DNA of 64,000 nucleotides from Rhodococcus sp. SMB37 (lineage in GTDB: Bacteria; Actinomycetota; Actinomycetes; Mycobacteriales; Mycobacteriaceae), in contig NZ_SLVY01000025.1 in the NCBI RefSeq assembly GCF_004345605.1, positions 1-64,000 of the forward strand. The letters run 5' to 3'. The translations under genes were made by a program, and so were the position numbers. The notes below the pieces were generated by a model. The model did no database searches. It was not told the DNA's origin and saw only the letters and a program-made list of their open reading frames with translations. Shown here in pieces: positions 42,080-51,317 of the stretch; positions within the stretch are counted from its first letter, which is position 1, and every line of letters starts with the position of its first letter.

Positions 42080-43293
42080 GGCGCTGGTACCTCCCACGGC
42101 AGACCCGGGATCTTGATCTCGCCGATACCCGGGATCGTCACTGTTCCCTCCGGTCCCTGCGGCGCCGCGGGCGGCGGTGCCAGCGGCGCCTGGAAGGGGT
42201 CGACCGCCTGCGCCGCGAGACCGGCATCCGTACCGAGGATGCCTTCGGGGCCCGCCAGTCGCCCGGCCAGTGGAGTTCCGGTCAGGAAGTTCAGGTCGAG
42301 CCGATCGAGTGTCAGGTCGATCGTCATCGCGAGATTTGCATAGTCACCCCGGATGACCTGGTCGATCCCCGCCTGCGGGAACGGGTAGGTCAGCAGCACA
42401 CCGAGTACCTCGGTCAATGCGCTGCCCGAGTCGGCGAGCGCGCGCAGCGTCGGAGACAATGCCTGCAGGTTCGTCTTCAGATCGTCGCCGCTGTTCTCGA
42501 CGAGCCGGCTCGCAACGGTACTCATCTCTCCCAGCGAGGTCACGGCCGACGTGAGATTCTGGCGCTGATCGGCGAGCACCTCGAGAGCCGGGGGCAATTC
42601 CTCCAACGCCCGTACGAGCGTCTCGTTCTGATTGTTGACCGTGGACGCGAGTCGATCCATCCCCTCGAGCGCCGACACGATGTCCTCACGTTGGGTGTCG
42701 AGAGTGGAGACGAGCTCGTCGAGACGCGGCAGCAGATCGCGAATCGAACCCTCCCGGCCGACGAGGGCCGCGTTGAGCTCGGTGGTGATGTCGTTGATCT
42801 GGGCGAGGCCGCCACCATTGAGCACGACCGACAGTGAGGACAGGGTCTGTTCCGTCGTGGGATACGCACCCGCGCGCTCGATCGGGATGATGTCCCCCGG
42901 TTCGAGCCGGCCTTCGGGAGGTTCGGTGGTCGGTGCCGCGAGTTCGAGATGTTGCGACCCGAGAAGCGACGTCTGCCCGATGCGGGCGGTCGCGTTGGCG
43001 GGCAACGCGACGTAACCCTCGAGCGACACCGTCACCAGTGCATGCCAGTTCTCGACCTCGATGTTCTCGATGGAACCGACCGTCACGTCGTCGATCCGGA
43101 CGGGCGAATTCTGTGTCAATGTAGTGACATTCGGCATCCGTATCTGAACCTGGTACGCGTCGTCGCCGCGTCCCGCAGCCCCGGGCATCGGGATGGAATT
43201 GAGCCCGTTCCACTCGCACCCGGTCAGCGTGGCAGCCGCGACCACCGTCGTTGCCGCTGCGACGAACCGCGCGGCTCTGCTCCGCATTCTCAT
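42076..43293 (-). CDS. mce4E: Mce4E, lipoprotein Mce subunit
   Basis: A 405-residue Mce protein with a lipoprotein signal ending LTGC (Cys26), as is usual for the E subunit. The Mce domain is at about 48-120 (VQIRMPNVTTLTQNSPVRID, then VTVGSIENIEV), with a helical region up to about 320 and a Pro-rich tail (FQAPLAPPPAAPQGPEG). The ATG overlaps the mce4D stop. It is thought to contribute to the outer part of the hexameric tunnel. Confidence 0.9.
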   Translation of the reverse strand: MRMRSRAARFVAAATTVVAAATLTGCEWNGLNSIPMPGAAGRGDDAYQVQIRMPNVTTLTQNSPVRIDDVTVGSIENIEVENWHALVTVSLEGYVALPANATARIGQTSLLGSQHLELAAPTTEPPEGRLEPGDIIPIERAGAYPTTEQTLSSLSVVLNGGGLAQINDITTELNAALVGREGSIRDLLPRLDELVSTLDTQREDIVSALEGMDRLASTVNNQNETLVRALEELPPALEVLADQRQNLTSAVTSLGEMSTVASRLVENSGDDLKTNLQALSPTLRALADSGSALTEVLGVLLTYPFPQAGIDQVIRGDYANLAMTIDLTLDRLDLNFLTGTPLAGRLAGPEGILGTDAGLAAQAVDPFQAPLAPPPAAPQGPEGTVTIPGIGEIKIPGLPWEVPAP

Positions 43294-44618
43294 CGTCCGC
43301 CTCCCGGCTGCAGCAAAGACCCCAGGTCGCCCGGAACGCTGATGCCGGGCATCCCCTGGATCAGCCCGTCCAGCGGCGATGCCGGCATCGCGGGCTGCTC
43401 CGGAGCGGTTCCGCGCCCGGCCGACGTCTCTGCGAGCCACGGCTCGGAGTACTCGATCTGGTCGGGGAACGCCTGGACACCGGCCAGTGGATTGGAGAGC
43501 ACCGGAAGGTAATTGGCCTGGATCGACGACAGGACCGGACCGAGTTGCTGTCGGCACAGTTCCTCACTGCGCTCGGATGTCGCATTCGCAGCGGCACCCA
43601 CGGATCCACACATCCACTCGATCGGGTTGGCAGCGTTGTTGATCGCGAGGGCACCTGTGAGCGAGCCCTGGGCGGGCTTGTAGATGTTGTAGAAGTTCGA
43701 CAGCGCGGTCGGGCCGGAATGCAGCACCCGTTCGATCTCGGGACGCTTACGGGCGAGCACCTCGGTCGCGTCGGCCAACCGCTGCACCGATTCGGTGAGG
43801 CCCGCACGGTTGTCCTGTACGAACCGCTGTACATCTCCGACCGCCACATTGAGGTCGGTGAGCGAGACACCCAGTTGATCGGAGCTTTCGGCGAGAACAT
43901 TCGACACGGATGCCAAGCGGCCACCGAACTGCACGATCTGCTCGTTGCTCTGCGAAAGCACCGACACGAAGGTCTGCAGGTTGCGGACGGTGCCGAACAG
44001 ATCGGTCCGCCCTTCCGACAGCGTGTTCATGGTGTCGGAGAGTTCCCGAAGTGTGCTGTTGATGGTCGCGCCGTTGCCGTCGAGATTCTCCGCGGCGGTG
44101 TCGATGAACCGCCCGAGGGAACCCTGCGGATCGAGTTCTTCAGGCCCGAGTGCTTCCGACAGGCGCATCAACTCGGCCTTGATCTCATCCCATTCGACGG
44201 GAGATGCGGTGTGCTCCACGGGTATCGTCGCGTCATCGGCAATCTCCTCTCCGCCGGAGTAGACCGGCGTGAGCTGAACGAACCGCGCCGACACGAGGCT
44301 CTGGGCGATGATCACGGCCTTGGCGTCTGCAGGCACATCGACAGAATTGTCGACCTGCATGGTCACGCGCACGACCTCGTCGCCTGGGTCGATGTCGGTG
44401 ATCTTCCCGACGGACACACCCAGGACCCGCACGTCGTCGCCCTCGTACAGGCCACTCGTGGAGAGGAATTCGGCATGGATCGTACGTTTTCCCAGGCCGG
44501 AGAACACCGCGAGCCCGACGGCGACAAGCGCGATGATCACAACGCCGGCGATCGCAGGCAGCAGCCAGGTCGGGCGGCCTCGGGCCGCGCTTTCGGTAGA
44601 TGTGGTGTGGGCGTTCAT
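43290..44618 (-). CDS. mce4D: Mce4D subunit
   Basis: A 442-residue Mce protein: TM anchor at about 18-40 (TWLLPAIAGVVIIALVAVGL), Mce domain (FLSTSGLYEGDDVRVLGVSV then GKITDIDPGDEVVRV), a helical part with heptad-like repeats (NLQTFVSVLSQSNEQIVQFG) and a C-terminal disordered Gly/Pro tail. Cys residues near 349 and 366 may pair. It overlaps mce4C by ATGA. Confidence 0.9.
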   Translation of the reverse strand: MNAHTTSTESAARGRPTWLLPAIAGVVIIALVAVGLAVFSGLGKRTIHAEFLSTSGLYEGDDVRVLGVSVGKITDIDPGDEVVRVTMQVDNSVDVPADAKAVIIAQSLVSARFVQLTPVYSGGEEIADDATIPVEHTASPVEWDEIKAELMRLSEALGPEELDPQGSLGRFIDTAAENLDGNGATINSTLRELSDTMNTLSEGRTDLFGTVRNLQTFVSVLSQSNEQIVQFGGRLASVSNVLAESSDQLGVSLTDLNVAVGDVQRFVQDNRAGLTESVQRLADATEVLARKRPEIERVLHSGPTALSNFYNIYKPAQGSLTGALAINNAANPIEWMCGSVGAAANATSERSEELCRQQLGPVLSSIQANYLPVLSNPLAGVQAFPDQIEYSEPWLAETSAGRGTAPEQPAMPASPLDGLIQGMPGISVPGDLGSLLQPGGGR

Positions 44619-45673
44619 TCGCCATCCCTCGTGATCGACGGCGGGTCCTTCGGAATTATGTCCTGCAGATCCTGCGGAAGAAGGTCGGGTGCCAATTGAC
44701 TGTCCACAATGGCCTTCCACCACGGCGCCGGGAGGATGTTCGACACGTAGGCATTGAAGAACGGTCCGCTCGCGACGGATTCGCCGAGGGCACTGATGTA
44801 GGGTCCGAGCCCGTCGAGTGCACCGGCGATGTTCTCCTTGTTGGCCTGCAGGTTCTCAGTGACCCTGTTGAGTACCTCGAGTGTCGGGCCCATCTGCGCC
44901 TGGTTGTCCTGGACGAGGCCGGTCAGCTCCCGCGACACCGCCGAGATGTTCGCGATGAGTTGGGTGATGGCGTCGCGTCGGAGGCTCAGCTCACCGAAGA
45001 GCGAGTTCGCGTCGACGATCAGTTCGTTGACCTGGTCGCTGCGCTCGGCCAGGATGCCGGTGACGCCCTCGGCGCGTTCGAGGAGTTGCGACAGCGATTC
45101 GTCGCGCGCGTTGATCGACTGCGACAGGCGGGTCATGCCGTCGAGGGCACCGCGGATCTCGGGCGGTGTGTCCTGCAGCGAATCCGACAGCGCTTCGAGC
45201 GATTCGTTGATCTGTTCGGTGTCGAGTTCGGACGTGGTGGTCGTGAGGTCGCCGAGAGCGTCGGTCAGCGAATACGGCGAGTTGGTGCGGTCGAGGGCGA
45301 TCACCGACCCCGGCCGCATCACCCCCTGCCCACCAGGGCGGACGGCGAGGGACTTTGCACCGAGCACGGTGTTGGTCTTGATGTCTGCACCGGTGGCGTC
45401 GCCGAGGCCGATCCCGTCGCGGATGGAGAAGGTCACCAGCACGGCATCACCGTCGAGGGCGACGTCGGTGACGGATCCGACGTCGACTCCGGAGAGGGTG
45501 ACGTCGTCACCGGGTATGAGACCGCCGGCGTCTGCGAACCGCGCCGAGTAGGTCAGTCCACCGGAAAGAAACTGCAGTTGGTCGTATTGCAGGCCTGCCA
45601 CGACGATCGCGACGGACACCGCAAGTCCCACAGCGCCGATCCGGAGGGTGTCGGGTTCTCGGATTCCACTCAT
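44615..45673 (-). CDS. mce4C: Mce4C subunit
   Basis: A 352-residue Mce protein with a TM anchor at about 11-30 (IGAVGLAVSVAIVVAGLQYD), Mce domain (FADAGGLIPGDDVTLSGVDV, then GSVTDVALDGDAVLV) and a helical tunnel region; the C-terminus ends QDLQDIIPKDPPSITRDGE. It is shorter than D-F. The ATG overlaps the mce4B stop. Confidence 0.9.
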   Translation of the reverse strand: MSGIREPDTLRIGAVGLAVSVAIVVAGLQYDQLQFLSGGLTYSARFADAGGLIPGDDVTLSGVDVGSVTDVALDGDAVLVTFSIRDGIGLGDATGADIKTNTVLGAKSLAVRPGGQGVMRPGSVIALDRTNSPYSLTDALGDLTTTTSELDTEQINESLEALSDSLQDTPPEIRGALDGMTRLSQSINARDESLSQLLERAEGVTGILAERSDQVNELIVDANSLFGELSLRRDAITQLIANISAVSRELTGLVQDNQAQMGPTLEVLNRVTENLQANKENIAGALDGLGPYISALGESVASGPFFNAYVSNILPAPWWKAIVDSQLAPDLLPQDLQDIIPKDPPSITRDGE

Positions 45674-46695
45674 TCGAGGATCGCGCACCTTCCGGTCGTC
45701 TGTGCGGCGGACGTGAATCGGATGGTCGTTCCGTCCGGACCCGACACCTTGAAGGTGTTGGCACACAGGAAGAATTGGAAGAAGTTTCCGTACGCACCGA
45801 CTCGGATGAGCTTCTTGTAGTCCGACGGCAACCGTTCGAGGGTGGCGTTGATGTCGTCCTCTCCGAGGTCCAGTTGTGTCATGGTGCGGTTGGTTTCGGC
45901 GATCACCGACTGCAGATCGGGCCGCGTGTTCTGCAGCAGCGAGGCGAGATCCGCCGTGCCGGCGGCGATCTGCGGGATGGCGGCGCCGATCGGGTCTCGG
46001 TCCTCGGCGAGCCCACCGACGAGGGCATGTAGCTGATCGATCGTCTCGGTGAACTCGCGATCGTGGTCGTCGATGGTCCCGAGGACACCGTTGAGATTGT
46101 CGATGACGTCCCCGATCAACTGATCGCGGTCGGCAATCGAGTTGGTGAACGAGTTCGTGGAGCCGAGCAACGACACCAATGTGTCGCCCTGCCCCTGGAA
46201 GACCTGCAACAACGCACCCGAGAGATCGTTGATCTGCTTCGAATCGAGGCCCTTGAGCAGAGGCTTGAACCCTCCGAGCAGAAGGTCGAGGTCGAGAGCG
46301 GGCTCGGTCTGTTCGACGGGGATGGTGCCACCTGCGCCGAGAATATCGATGCTGCCCGGCCCTTCGAGGAGTTCGAGGTAGCGGTCGCCGACCAGATTCT
46401 CGTAGCGCACGGTCGCGCGGGTACTCGCGAACAGTGTGTGATGGGAGTCGACGTCGAAATCGACTTCAGCGTGGTTGCCGTCTCCGATGTCGATGCCCGT
46501 GACCGATCCGACCTGGACTCCTGCGATTCGCACCTTGTCGCCCTTTTCGAGCCCCGATGCGTCGGTGAATGTGGCGTGATAGTCCTCGGTTCCGGTGAAA
46601 CGCGCCTGACTGAACACCACTGCGAGCCCCGCGAAGACGAGCACCATGACGAGCGCGAAGATCGAGAACTTGATCGTGGAGTCTCTCATGGTCAC
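45670..46695 (-). CDS. mce4B: Mce4B subunit
   Basis: A 341-residue Mce protein: TM anchor (IKFSIFALVMVLVFAGLAVV), Mce domain (FTDASGLEKGDKVRIAGVQV then GSVTGIDIGDGNHAEV) and a C-terminus with two cysteines (FFLCANTFKV and TTGRCAILE). The GTG at 46695 gives the 4-bp overlap seen elsewhere in the operon; an ATG two codons on (46689) is equally possible. Confidence 0.9.
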   Translation of the reverse strand: MTMRDSTIKFSIFALVMVLVFAGLAVVFSQARFTGTEDYHATFTDASGLEKGDKVRIAGVQVGSVTGIDIGDGNHAEVDFDVDSHHTLFASTRATVRYENLVGDRYLELLEGPGSIDILGAGGTIPVEQTEPALDLDLLLGGFKPLLKGLDSKQINDLSGALLQVFQGQGDTLVSLLGSTNSFTNSIADRDQLIGDVIDNLNGVLGTIDDHDREFTETIDQLHALVGGLAEDRDPIGAAIPQIAAGTADLASLLQNTRPDLQSVIAETNRTMTQLDLGEDDINATLERLPSDYKKLIRVGAYGNFFQFFLCANTFKVSGPDGTTIRFTSAAQTTGRCAILE

Positions 46696-47870
46696 TGCCC
46701 CGCCGGAAGGTAGTCGCCGAACAGGAAACCGAAGATCGTCGGGTACCGGATCCACGCCTCGGTCGCCGGCTTGTACGGAACGGTCGCGGTGTCGGTCACC
46801 ACGAACGAAGCATTACCGTCGCGTACCGGATCGAAATTCGGCAGACCGTGACAGTTGGGGCCGCCCGACGCACCGACCACCGGAAGGTCCTCCTCGTGGT
46901 TGTAGGGGGTCGCTCCGCCCATGAAGCTGGTGCTGAGCATGAGGGCCGGGTACTTCCCGGTGCCCGCCATCGGTTCGAATGCGACGCGAGCATCGTTGAG
47001 ACCGACGATCAAGCACGTGAGTTCGGGCGAGTACTCACTGAGCAATGTGGTCGTGTCGGTCAGATGATCGAGCGCCGTGGTGAGCTGAGCTTCGTTCTGC
47101 CCCAGCACGTCCCGACCGGTGTTGGCCAGCCCGGTGAGATTCATCAGCAGCAGGTCGAGTTGTTCCTGCTCGTCGACGATGGTGTTGCCCACATCCGTCG
47201 CATTCCCGATCGTAGTCATGAGATCCGGCGCGACATCGGCATACAGCTGCGCGACGGTCGCTCCGACCTCGAGATCGTATTCCAGCTGCGGCAGCGACGG
47301 GTTCATCTCGGCGAGGTAGTCATCCGCCTCGACCAGAGTGGCGCCCAGTTCGTCACCGCGCCCGTTGAGCGCTTCGGACAGTGCTCCGAGAGTCGCATTG
47401 AGTTTCTCCGGCTGGATCTGCGCCAGCACATCGGAGAGGTGTTCGAAGACCGTGTTGAATTCGACGGTGACGCTCTCTGCCGCGATCACCGCGCCCTCGT
47501 GCAACGGAATGGACGACGGATCGTCGGGGACGATGATGTTCACGAACTTCGCGCCGAAGACCGTGGTCGATTCGATCGCGACCTGCGCGTTCGACGGGAT
47601 GAGGTCCATCTGCCCCGGCTGCATCGCGAGTTCGAGGACGGCGCCGTCGGGGCTGTGCTCGATCGACGCGACCCGGCCCACCTCGACGCCGCGCAATTTC
47701 ACCTTGGCGTCGGTGTCCATCACCAGACCGGATCGGGCCGAGGTGACGGTGATCGGTGTGGTCGACGTGAATCCACCGACGAACAGTGTCAGCGCCACAG
47801 CGATGATCGCCACCAGTCCGCCGACCAATCCGACGGCAGCAAGTTTCTTCTTCCACGAAGGGGTATCCAT
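46692..47870 (-). CDS. mce4A: Mce4A subunit
   Basis: A 392-residue Mce protein: basic N-terminus, TM anchor at about 9-33 (LAAVGLVGGLVAIIAVALTL), Mce domain (VTSARSGLVMDTDAKVKLRG, then VEVGRVASIEHSPDGAVLEL) and a helical region. The FVNIIVPDD strand and the late ASGGPNCHGLPNFDPVRDG region are typical of A subunits. In M. tuberculosis Mce4A is needed for cholesterol import. The ATG at 47870 follows the yrbE4B stop by seven bases. Confidence 0.9.
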   Translation of the reverse strand: MDTPSWKKKLAAVGLVGGLVAIIAVALTLFVGGFTSTTPITVTSARSGLVMDTDAKVKLRGVEVGRVASIEHSPDGAVLELAMQPGQMDLIPSNAQVAIESTTVFGAKFVNIIVPDDPSSIPLHEGAVIAAESVTVEFNTVFEHLSDVLAQIQPEKLNATLGALSEALNGRGDELGATLVEADDYLAEMNPSLPQLEYDLEVGATVAQLYADVAPDLMTTIGNATDVGNTIVDEQEQLDLLLMNLTGLANTGRDVLGQNEAQLTTALDHLTDTTTLLSEYSPELTCLIVGLNDARVAFEPMAGTGKYPALMLSTSFMGGATPYNHEEDLPVVGASGGPNCHGLPNFDPVRDGNASFVVTDTATVPYKPATEAWIRYPTIFGFLFGDYLPAGQ

Positions 47871-47877
47871 GCGCGCC

Positions 47878-48726
47878 CTATCCCGACAGGTTGAAGTTGC
47901 CGGAGGTGCCGTACACCGCAAGGGAAATCAAGAGGGTCACCGTCACGACAGCGATCAACGAGGCCCGCACCGCGTTACCGACCGCGACGCCGACGCCGAC
48001 GGGGCCTCCACTCGCGTTGAATCCGTAGTAGGTGTGGATGAGCATCACCGCGACCGCCATCACGATGGCCTGCACGAACGACCACAGGATGTCGGTGGGT
48101 ATGAGGAATGTCGAGAAGTAGTGGTCGTACACACCGGCCGACTGTCCGTAGAGGACGACGGTCGCGAACCTGCTGGCGATGAACGACGCGATGACCGCGA
48201 GCGAGTACAACGGGATGATCGAGATCATCCCGGCCATCACGCGGGTCGAGACGAGGTACGGGATGGACGGGATCGCCATGGTCTCGAGGGCGTCGATCTC
48301 TTCGGACACGCGCATCGCGCCGAGCTGCGCGGTGGAGCCCGCACCGATCGTCGCCGCCAGCCCGATACCGGCGATGGTCGGCGCCGCGATGCGCACGTTG
48401 ATGAACGCGGCGAAGAAGCCCGTGAGCGCCTCGACCCCGATGTTGCCGAGCGAACTGAATCCCTGCACGGCGATGATGCCGCCGGTGAACAGGGTCAGGA
48501 AGCCGACGATCACCACGGTGCCGCCGATCACCGCGAGCGCGCCTGTGCCCATGCTGATCTCCGCGATCAACCGCACGGTTTCCTTCGGGTAGTGCATCAC
48601 CGCGCGTGGCATGGAGCCGAGGGCGCGGGCGAAGAACAGTGCTTGCTCGCCGAGTTTGTCTATCGATTTCGACGTCTTGCCGAGTCGTCGCGCGGCTCTG
48701 GGGAACCGCCCTGTCATCAGTGCCAT
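47878..48726 (-). CDS. yrbE4B: YrbE4B permease
   Basis: A 282-residue MlaE-type ABC permease with five to six hydrophobic segments and the conserved cytosolic-helix motif VSEEIDALETMAIPSIPYLV that couples to the ATPase MceG (encoded elsewhere). VQGFSSLGNIGVEALTGFFA is the characteristic B-subunit stretch. The ATG has a GGGGGGA site. It pairs with YrbE4A. Confidence 0.93.
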   Translation of the reverse strand: MALMTGRFPRAARRLGKTSKSIDKLGEQALFFARALGSMPRAVMHYPKETVRLIAEISMGTGALAVIGGTVVIVGFLTLFTGGIIAVQGFSSLGNIGVEALTGFFAAFINVRIAAPTIAGIGLAATIGAGSTAQLGAMRVSEEIDALETMAIPSIPYLVSTRVMAGMISIIPLYSLAVIASFIASRFATVVLYGQSAGVYDHYFSTFLIPTDILWSFVQAIVMAVAVMLIHTYYGFNASGGPVGVGVAVGNAVRASLIAVVTVTLLISLAVYGTSGNFNLSG

Positions 48727-48739
48727 CGTGTGTCCCCCC

Positions 48740-49504
48740 TCATCCGCCGGTCAGCTTGATGCCGACGGCGGTGACGAGGAGGTTGACGACGAAGAGCGCC
48801 ATGAAGGCGAACACCACCGTCTGGTTGACGGCGTCGCCGACGCTCTTCGCGCCGCCCCGCACGTTGAGACCGAGGTATGAGGCAACGAGTCCGGCGATCA
48901 TGCCGAACAGGCCGGCCTTGACCTGGGAGATCATGAGTTCTCCGAATCCGGTGAGCAGCGTGATGCCGTTGATGAAGGCGCCCGGGTTCACGCCCTGGAA
49001 GAAGACCGAGAACCCGAAACCGCCGAGGATGCCGATGGTGCAGACGAGTCCGTTGAGCAGCAATGCGACGACGGTGGACGCGAGGACCCGCGGTACGACG
49101 AGGCGCTGGATCGGATTGATACCGAGCACCTTCATCGCGTCGATCTCCTCGCGGATGGTCCGCGCGGCCAGGTCTGCGCAGATTGCGGTCGCTCCGGCAC
49201 CGGCGACAATGAGCACGGTGACCATGGGACCGACCTGAGTGACAGCACCCAGTGCCGCTCCTGCGCCGCTGAGGTCGGCGGCGCCGATCTCCCTCAGCAG
49301 GATGTTCAACGTGAAGCTGACGAGCACGGTGAAGGGAACCGCGACGAGGATGGTCGGCATCAGGGAGACCCTGGCGACGAACCATGCCTGGTCGATGAAT
49401 TCGCGTCGCTGGAATGGGCGGACGAAGGCGGCGCGCGCGGTTTCGCCCGTCATGGCGAACAATCCGCCGACGGCGCGAAGGGGGACTTCGAAGAGGTCTA
49501 CCAC
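48740..49504 (-). CDS. yrbE4A: YrbE4A permease
   Basis: A 254-residue MlaE-type permease. The coupling helix is IREEIDAMKVLGINPIQRLV and the C-terminus is GGAKSVGDAVNQTVVFAFMA. The GTG at 49504 has a GGGGAG site five bases upstream; the open frame further upstream lacks family sequence. It is the first gene of the ten-gene mce4 operon, with a KstR-like palindrome about 80 bases upstream. Confidence 0.92.
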   Translation of the reverse strand: MVDLFEVPLRAVGGLFAMTGETARAAFVRPFQRREFIDQAWFVARVSLMPTILVAVPFTVLVSFTLNILLREIGAADLSGAGAALGAVTQVGPMVTVLIVAGAGATAICADLAARTIREEIDAMKVLGINPIQRLVVPRVLASTVVALLLNGLVCTIGILGGFGFSVFFQGVNPGAFINGITLLTGFGELMISQVKAGLFGMIAGLVASYLGLNVRGGAKSVGDAVNQTVVFAFMALFVVNLLVTAVGIKLTGG

Positions 49505-49964
49505 CGCACTCCCCCTTCGTTCACTGATTGGCCTGCACCACGCCACAACAGCAGCGATGCTGTGACCCGCGTCATATTAACTAGAACGTGTTCACGTGTC
49601 AAAGATGCACCGCTTCCACGGTTGAATTACCAGTTCGACTTACGAGAAGAACGTGATCGAGCCGAAGAATCCCAACCCTTCGTAAGGCCGTTTACGCTGG
49701 CACTTCGAGGGATAAACCGGACCGCCGCGGCACCGTCACCGACGGCGCACACAATTCGGTCACGACAGCGATAACTCCCGGCCCCGGAGGGGAAACTAGA
49801 ACAGATTCTCATTTTATCCAGGCGTCGATGAATTCGATGCTCCCGATACCGGAGCCCGGCGGCGCCGACACCCGGATTGCACAGTAACCGACACCGCCGG
49901 TTGCAGTAAAACCCGATCCGGACGAGCGTCCGGATCGACCCTTGCTACGAAGCTTAGAGGTGAA
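49505..49964. other. mce4 promoter region
   Basis: A 460-base intergenic stretch between the yrbE4A start and the hsd4A stop. It contains the KstR-like site at 49582-49595 and a weaker relative at 49797-49810. I see no coding signal or strong hairpin. Confidence 0.6.
49582..49595. promoter_or_regulatory. KstR-like operator before yrbE4A
   Basis: TAGAACGTGTTCAC agrees with the KstR consensus TnnAACnnGTTnnA at all fixed positions except the last. It begins with the same CTAGAAC as the sites at 50969 and 51257. Confidence 0.72.
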
Positions 49965-50882
49965 TCACAGGTCGAGAGCCGCTGATGCCGAGAACGTCCT
50001 GGCCGGGTCCCGGTCGGAGAAGTACCCGCCGAGCTCGGACGCGAGCGCGGCCGGGGTCCACTGCCCGACGGCATCGAAGCGCTGTTCGACGGTCGGCGCT
50101 GCCATCAGCGCAACCATCGGGCCGTAGACGATGAAGACCTGGCCGTTGACCTTCTCCGCCGCAGGTGAGGCCAGGTAGGACACCAACGATGCGACGTGGT
50201 CAGGAGAAAGAGGGTCGATCTCCCCGTCGGGTGCGTCGCCGAACACCGCTTCGGTCATCGCGGTCCGAGCCCGCGGGCAGATCGCATTGGCGCGGACGCC
50301 GTAGCGCGACAGGCCACGCGCCGCCGATACGGTGAGCGATGTGATCCCCGCCTTCGCAGCACCGTAGTTGGCCTGCCCCTCGGGACCGAGGAGCCCGGCT
50401 TCGGATGAGGTGTTCACGATCCGCGCGTACACGGGACCGCCGACCTCCTTCGACTTGCCGCGCCAGAAGGCGGCAGCGTTGCGGCAGAGGAGGAAGTGAC
50501 CGCGCAGGTGCACCGACACGACGGTGTCCCATTCCTCGTCGGACATGTTCGGAAGCATCCGGTCGCGGACGACACCGGCGTTGTTCACCACGATGTCGAG
50601 CCCGCCGAATCGATCCACAGCGGTGGCGACCATGGCATCGGCGGTCTCCCGTTCGGCGACGCTGCCGGGCACGAACTCCGCGTCGACACCCAGCGCCCGG
50701 ATCTGCGCGAGGGTGTCGTCCACCGCGTCACCGGGAGCGAGATCATTGACGATCACCCTCGCGCCCGCACGGGCGAGACCGAGTGCCTCGGCGCGTCCGA
50801 GCCCCGCACCGGCACCGGTCACCACCGCAACTTTGCCTTCGAGCGACACATCCTCGTCGCGACCGTTGCCGACAGCACTCAT
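49965..50882 (-). CDS. hsd4A: short-chain dehydrogenase Hsd4A
   Basis: A 305-residue SDR. The NAD(P) motif is TGAGAGLG (near 22-29), NNAG at NNAGVVRD, the catalytic Ser in NTSSEAG and the YGAAK motif (Tyr, Lys). Length and order match Rv3502c, a steroid/3-hydroxyacyl-CoA dehydrogenase of the cholesterol side-chain pathway. A peroxisomal MFE-2-like 17beta-HSD fold is suggested by TGAGAGLGRAEALGLARAGA. The ATG at 50882 has an AAGGGAG site. It has its own KstR-like site upstream. Confidence 0.88.
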   Translation of the reverse strand: MSAVGNGRDEDVSLEGKVAVVTGAGAGLGRAEALGLARAGARVIVNDLAPGDAVDDTLAQIRALGVDAEFVPGSVAERETADAMVATAVDRFGGLDIVVNNAGVVRDRMLPNMSDEEWDTVVSVHLRGHFLLCRNAAAFWRGKSKEVGGPVYARIVNTSSEAGLLGPEGQANYGAAKAGITSLTVSAARGLSRYGVRANAICPRARTAMTEAVFGDAPDGEIDPLSPDHVASLVSYLASPAAEKVNGQVFIVYGPMVALMAAPTVEQRFDAVGQWTPAALASELGGYFSDRDPARTFSASAALDL

Positions 50883-50968
50883 TCACGCACTCCCTTGCCA
50901 AGTCGGGCGGGCATCCGAGATGCCCTCACCCGTGGTCCACCCCGGGGATCCGAAGCCGCCCCGGAATC

Positions 50969-50982
50969 TAGAACTTGTTGCT
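50969..50982. promoter_or_regulatory. KstR-like operator before hsd4A
   Basis: TAGAACTTGTTGCT fits TnnAACnnGTTnnA except for the final base. It lies 87 bases before the hsd4A start and 41 bases past the fdxD stop. Confidence 0.6.
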
Positions 50983-51022
50983 GTTTATGACAAGACCCGG
51001 CGAACCCTCCGCCGGCTCGCCG

Positions 51023-51211
51023 CTACCGAACCTCGGACAGCGCCGCACGCGGGCACTGCGCGATCGCGTCGCGAACGAGATCCTCACTCCCTGCGGGAGT
51101 GGGGTGCACGACGATCAGTTCATCGTCGTCGTTCAGATCGAAGACCTCGGGTGCGATCCCCACGCACACACCATTGGCCTCACAGCGGTCGAAGTCGACC
51201 TCGACATCCAT
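51023..51211 (-). CDS. fdxD: 3Fe-4S ferredoxin FdxD
   Basis: A 62-residue acidic ferredoxin. The cysteine pattern is Cys10-x5-Cys16 ... Cys53-Pro (CEANGVC, QCPRAAL), which fits a 3Fe-4S cluster with three ligands. Such ferredoxins feed P450s and hydroxylases; by synteny it is Rv3503c. It is divergent from fadE26 and shares the KstR-like site at 51257-51270. Confidence 0.9.
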   Translation of the reverse strand: MDVEVDFDRCEANGVCVGIAPEVFDLNDDDELIVVHPTPAGSEDLVRDAIAQCPRAALSEVR

Positions 51212-51256
51212 TTCCGGACCTCATTCCCTCGCCGTACGAGTCGTTCGAACTCACAC

Positions 51257-51270
51257 TAGAACGCGTTACA
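51257..51270. promoter_or_regulatory. KstR operator between fdxD and fadE26
   Basis: TAGAACGCGTTACA matches the KstR consensus TnnAACnnGTTnnA at every fixed position. It lies between divergent genes, 46 bases from the fdxD start and 48 from the fadE26 start, so one site can control both. Confidence 0.85.
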
Positions 51271-51317
51271 ATTCTGTGCAATGATTCGTCGGATCCTATG
51301 ACGACGAAGGAGCGTTC

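Noticed and set aside
49797-49810. TAGAACAGATTCTC as a further KstR site
   Set aside because: Two departures from TnnAACnnGTTnnA (ATT in place of GTT, and the last base). Kept only as a remark.
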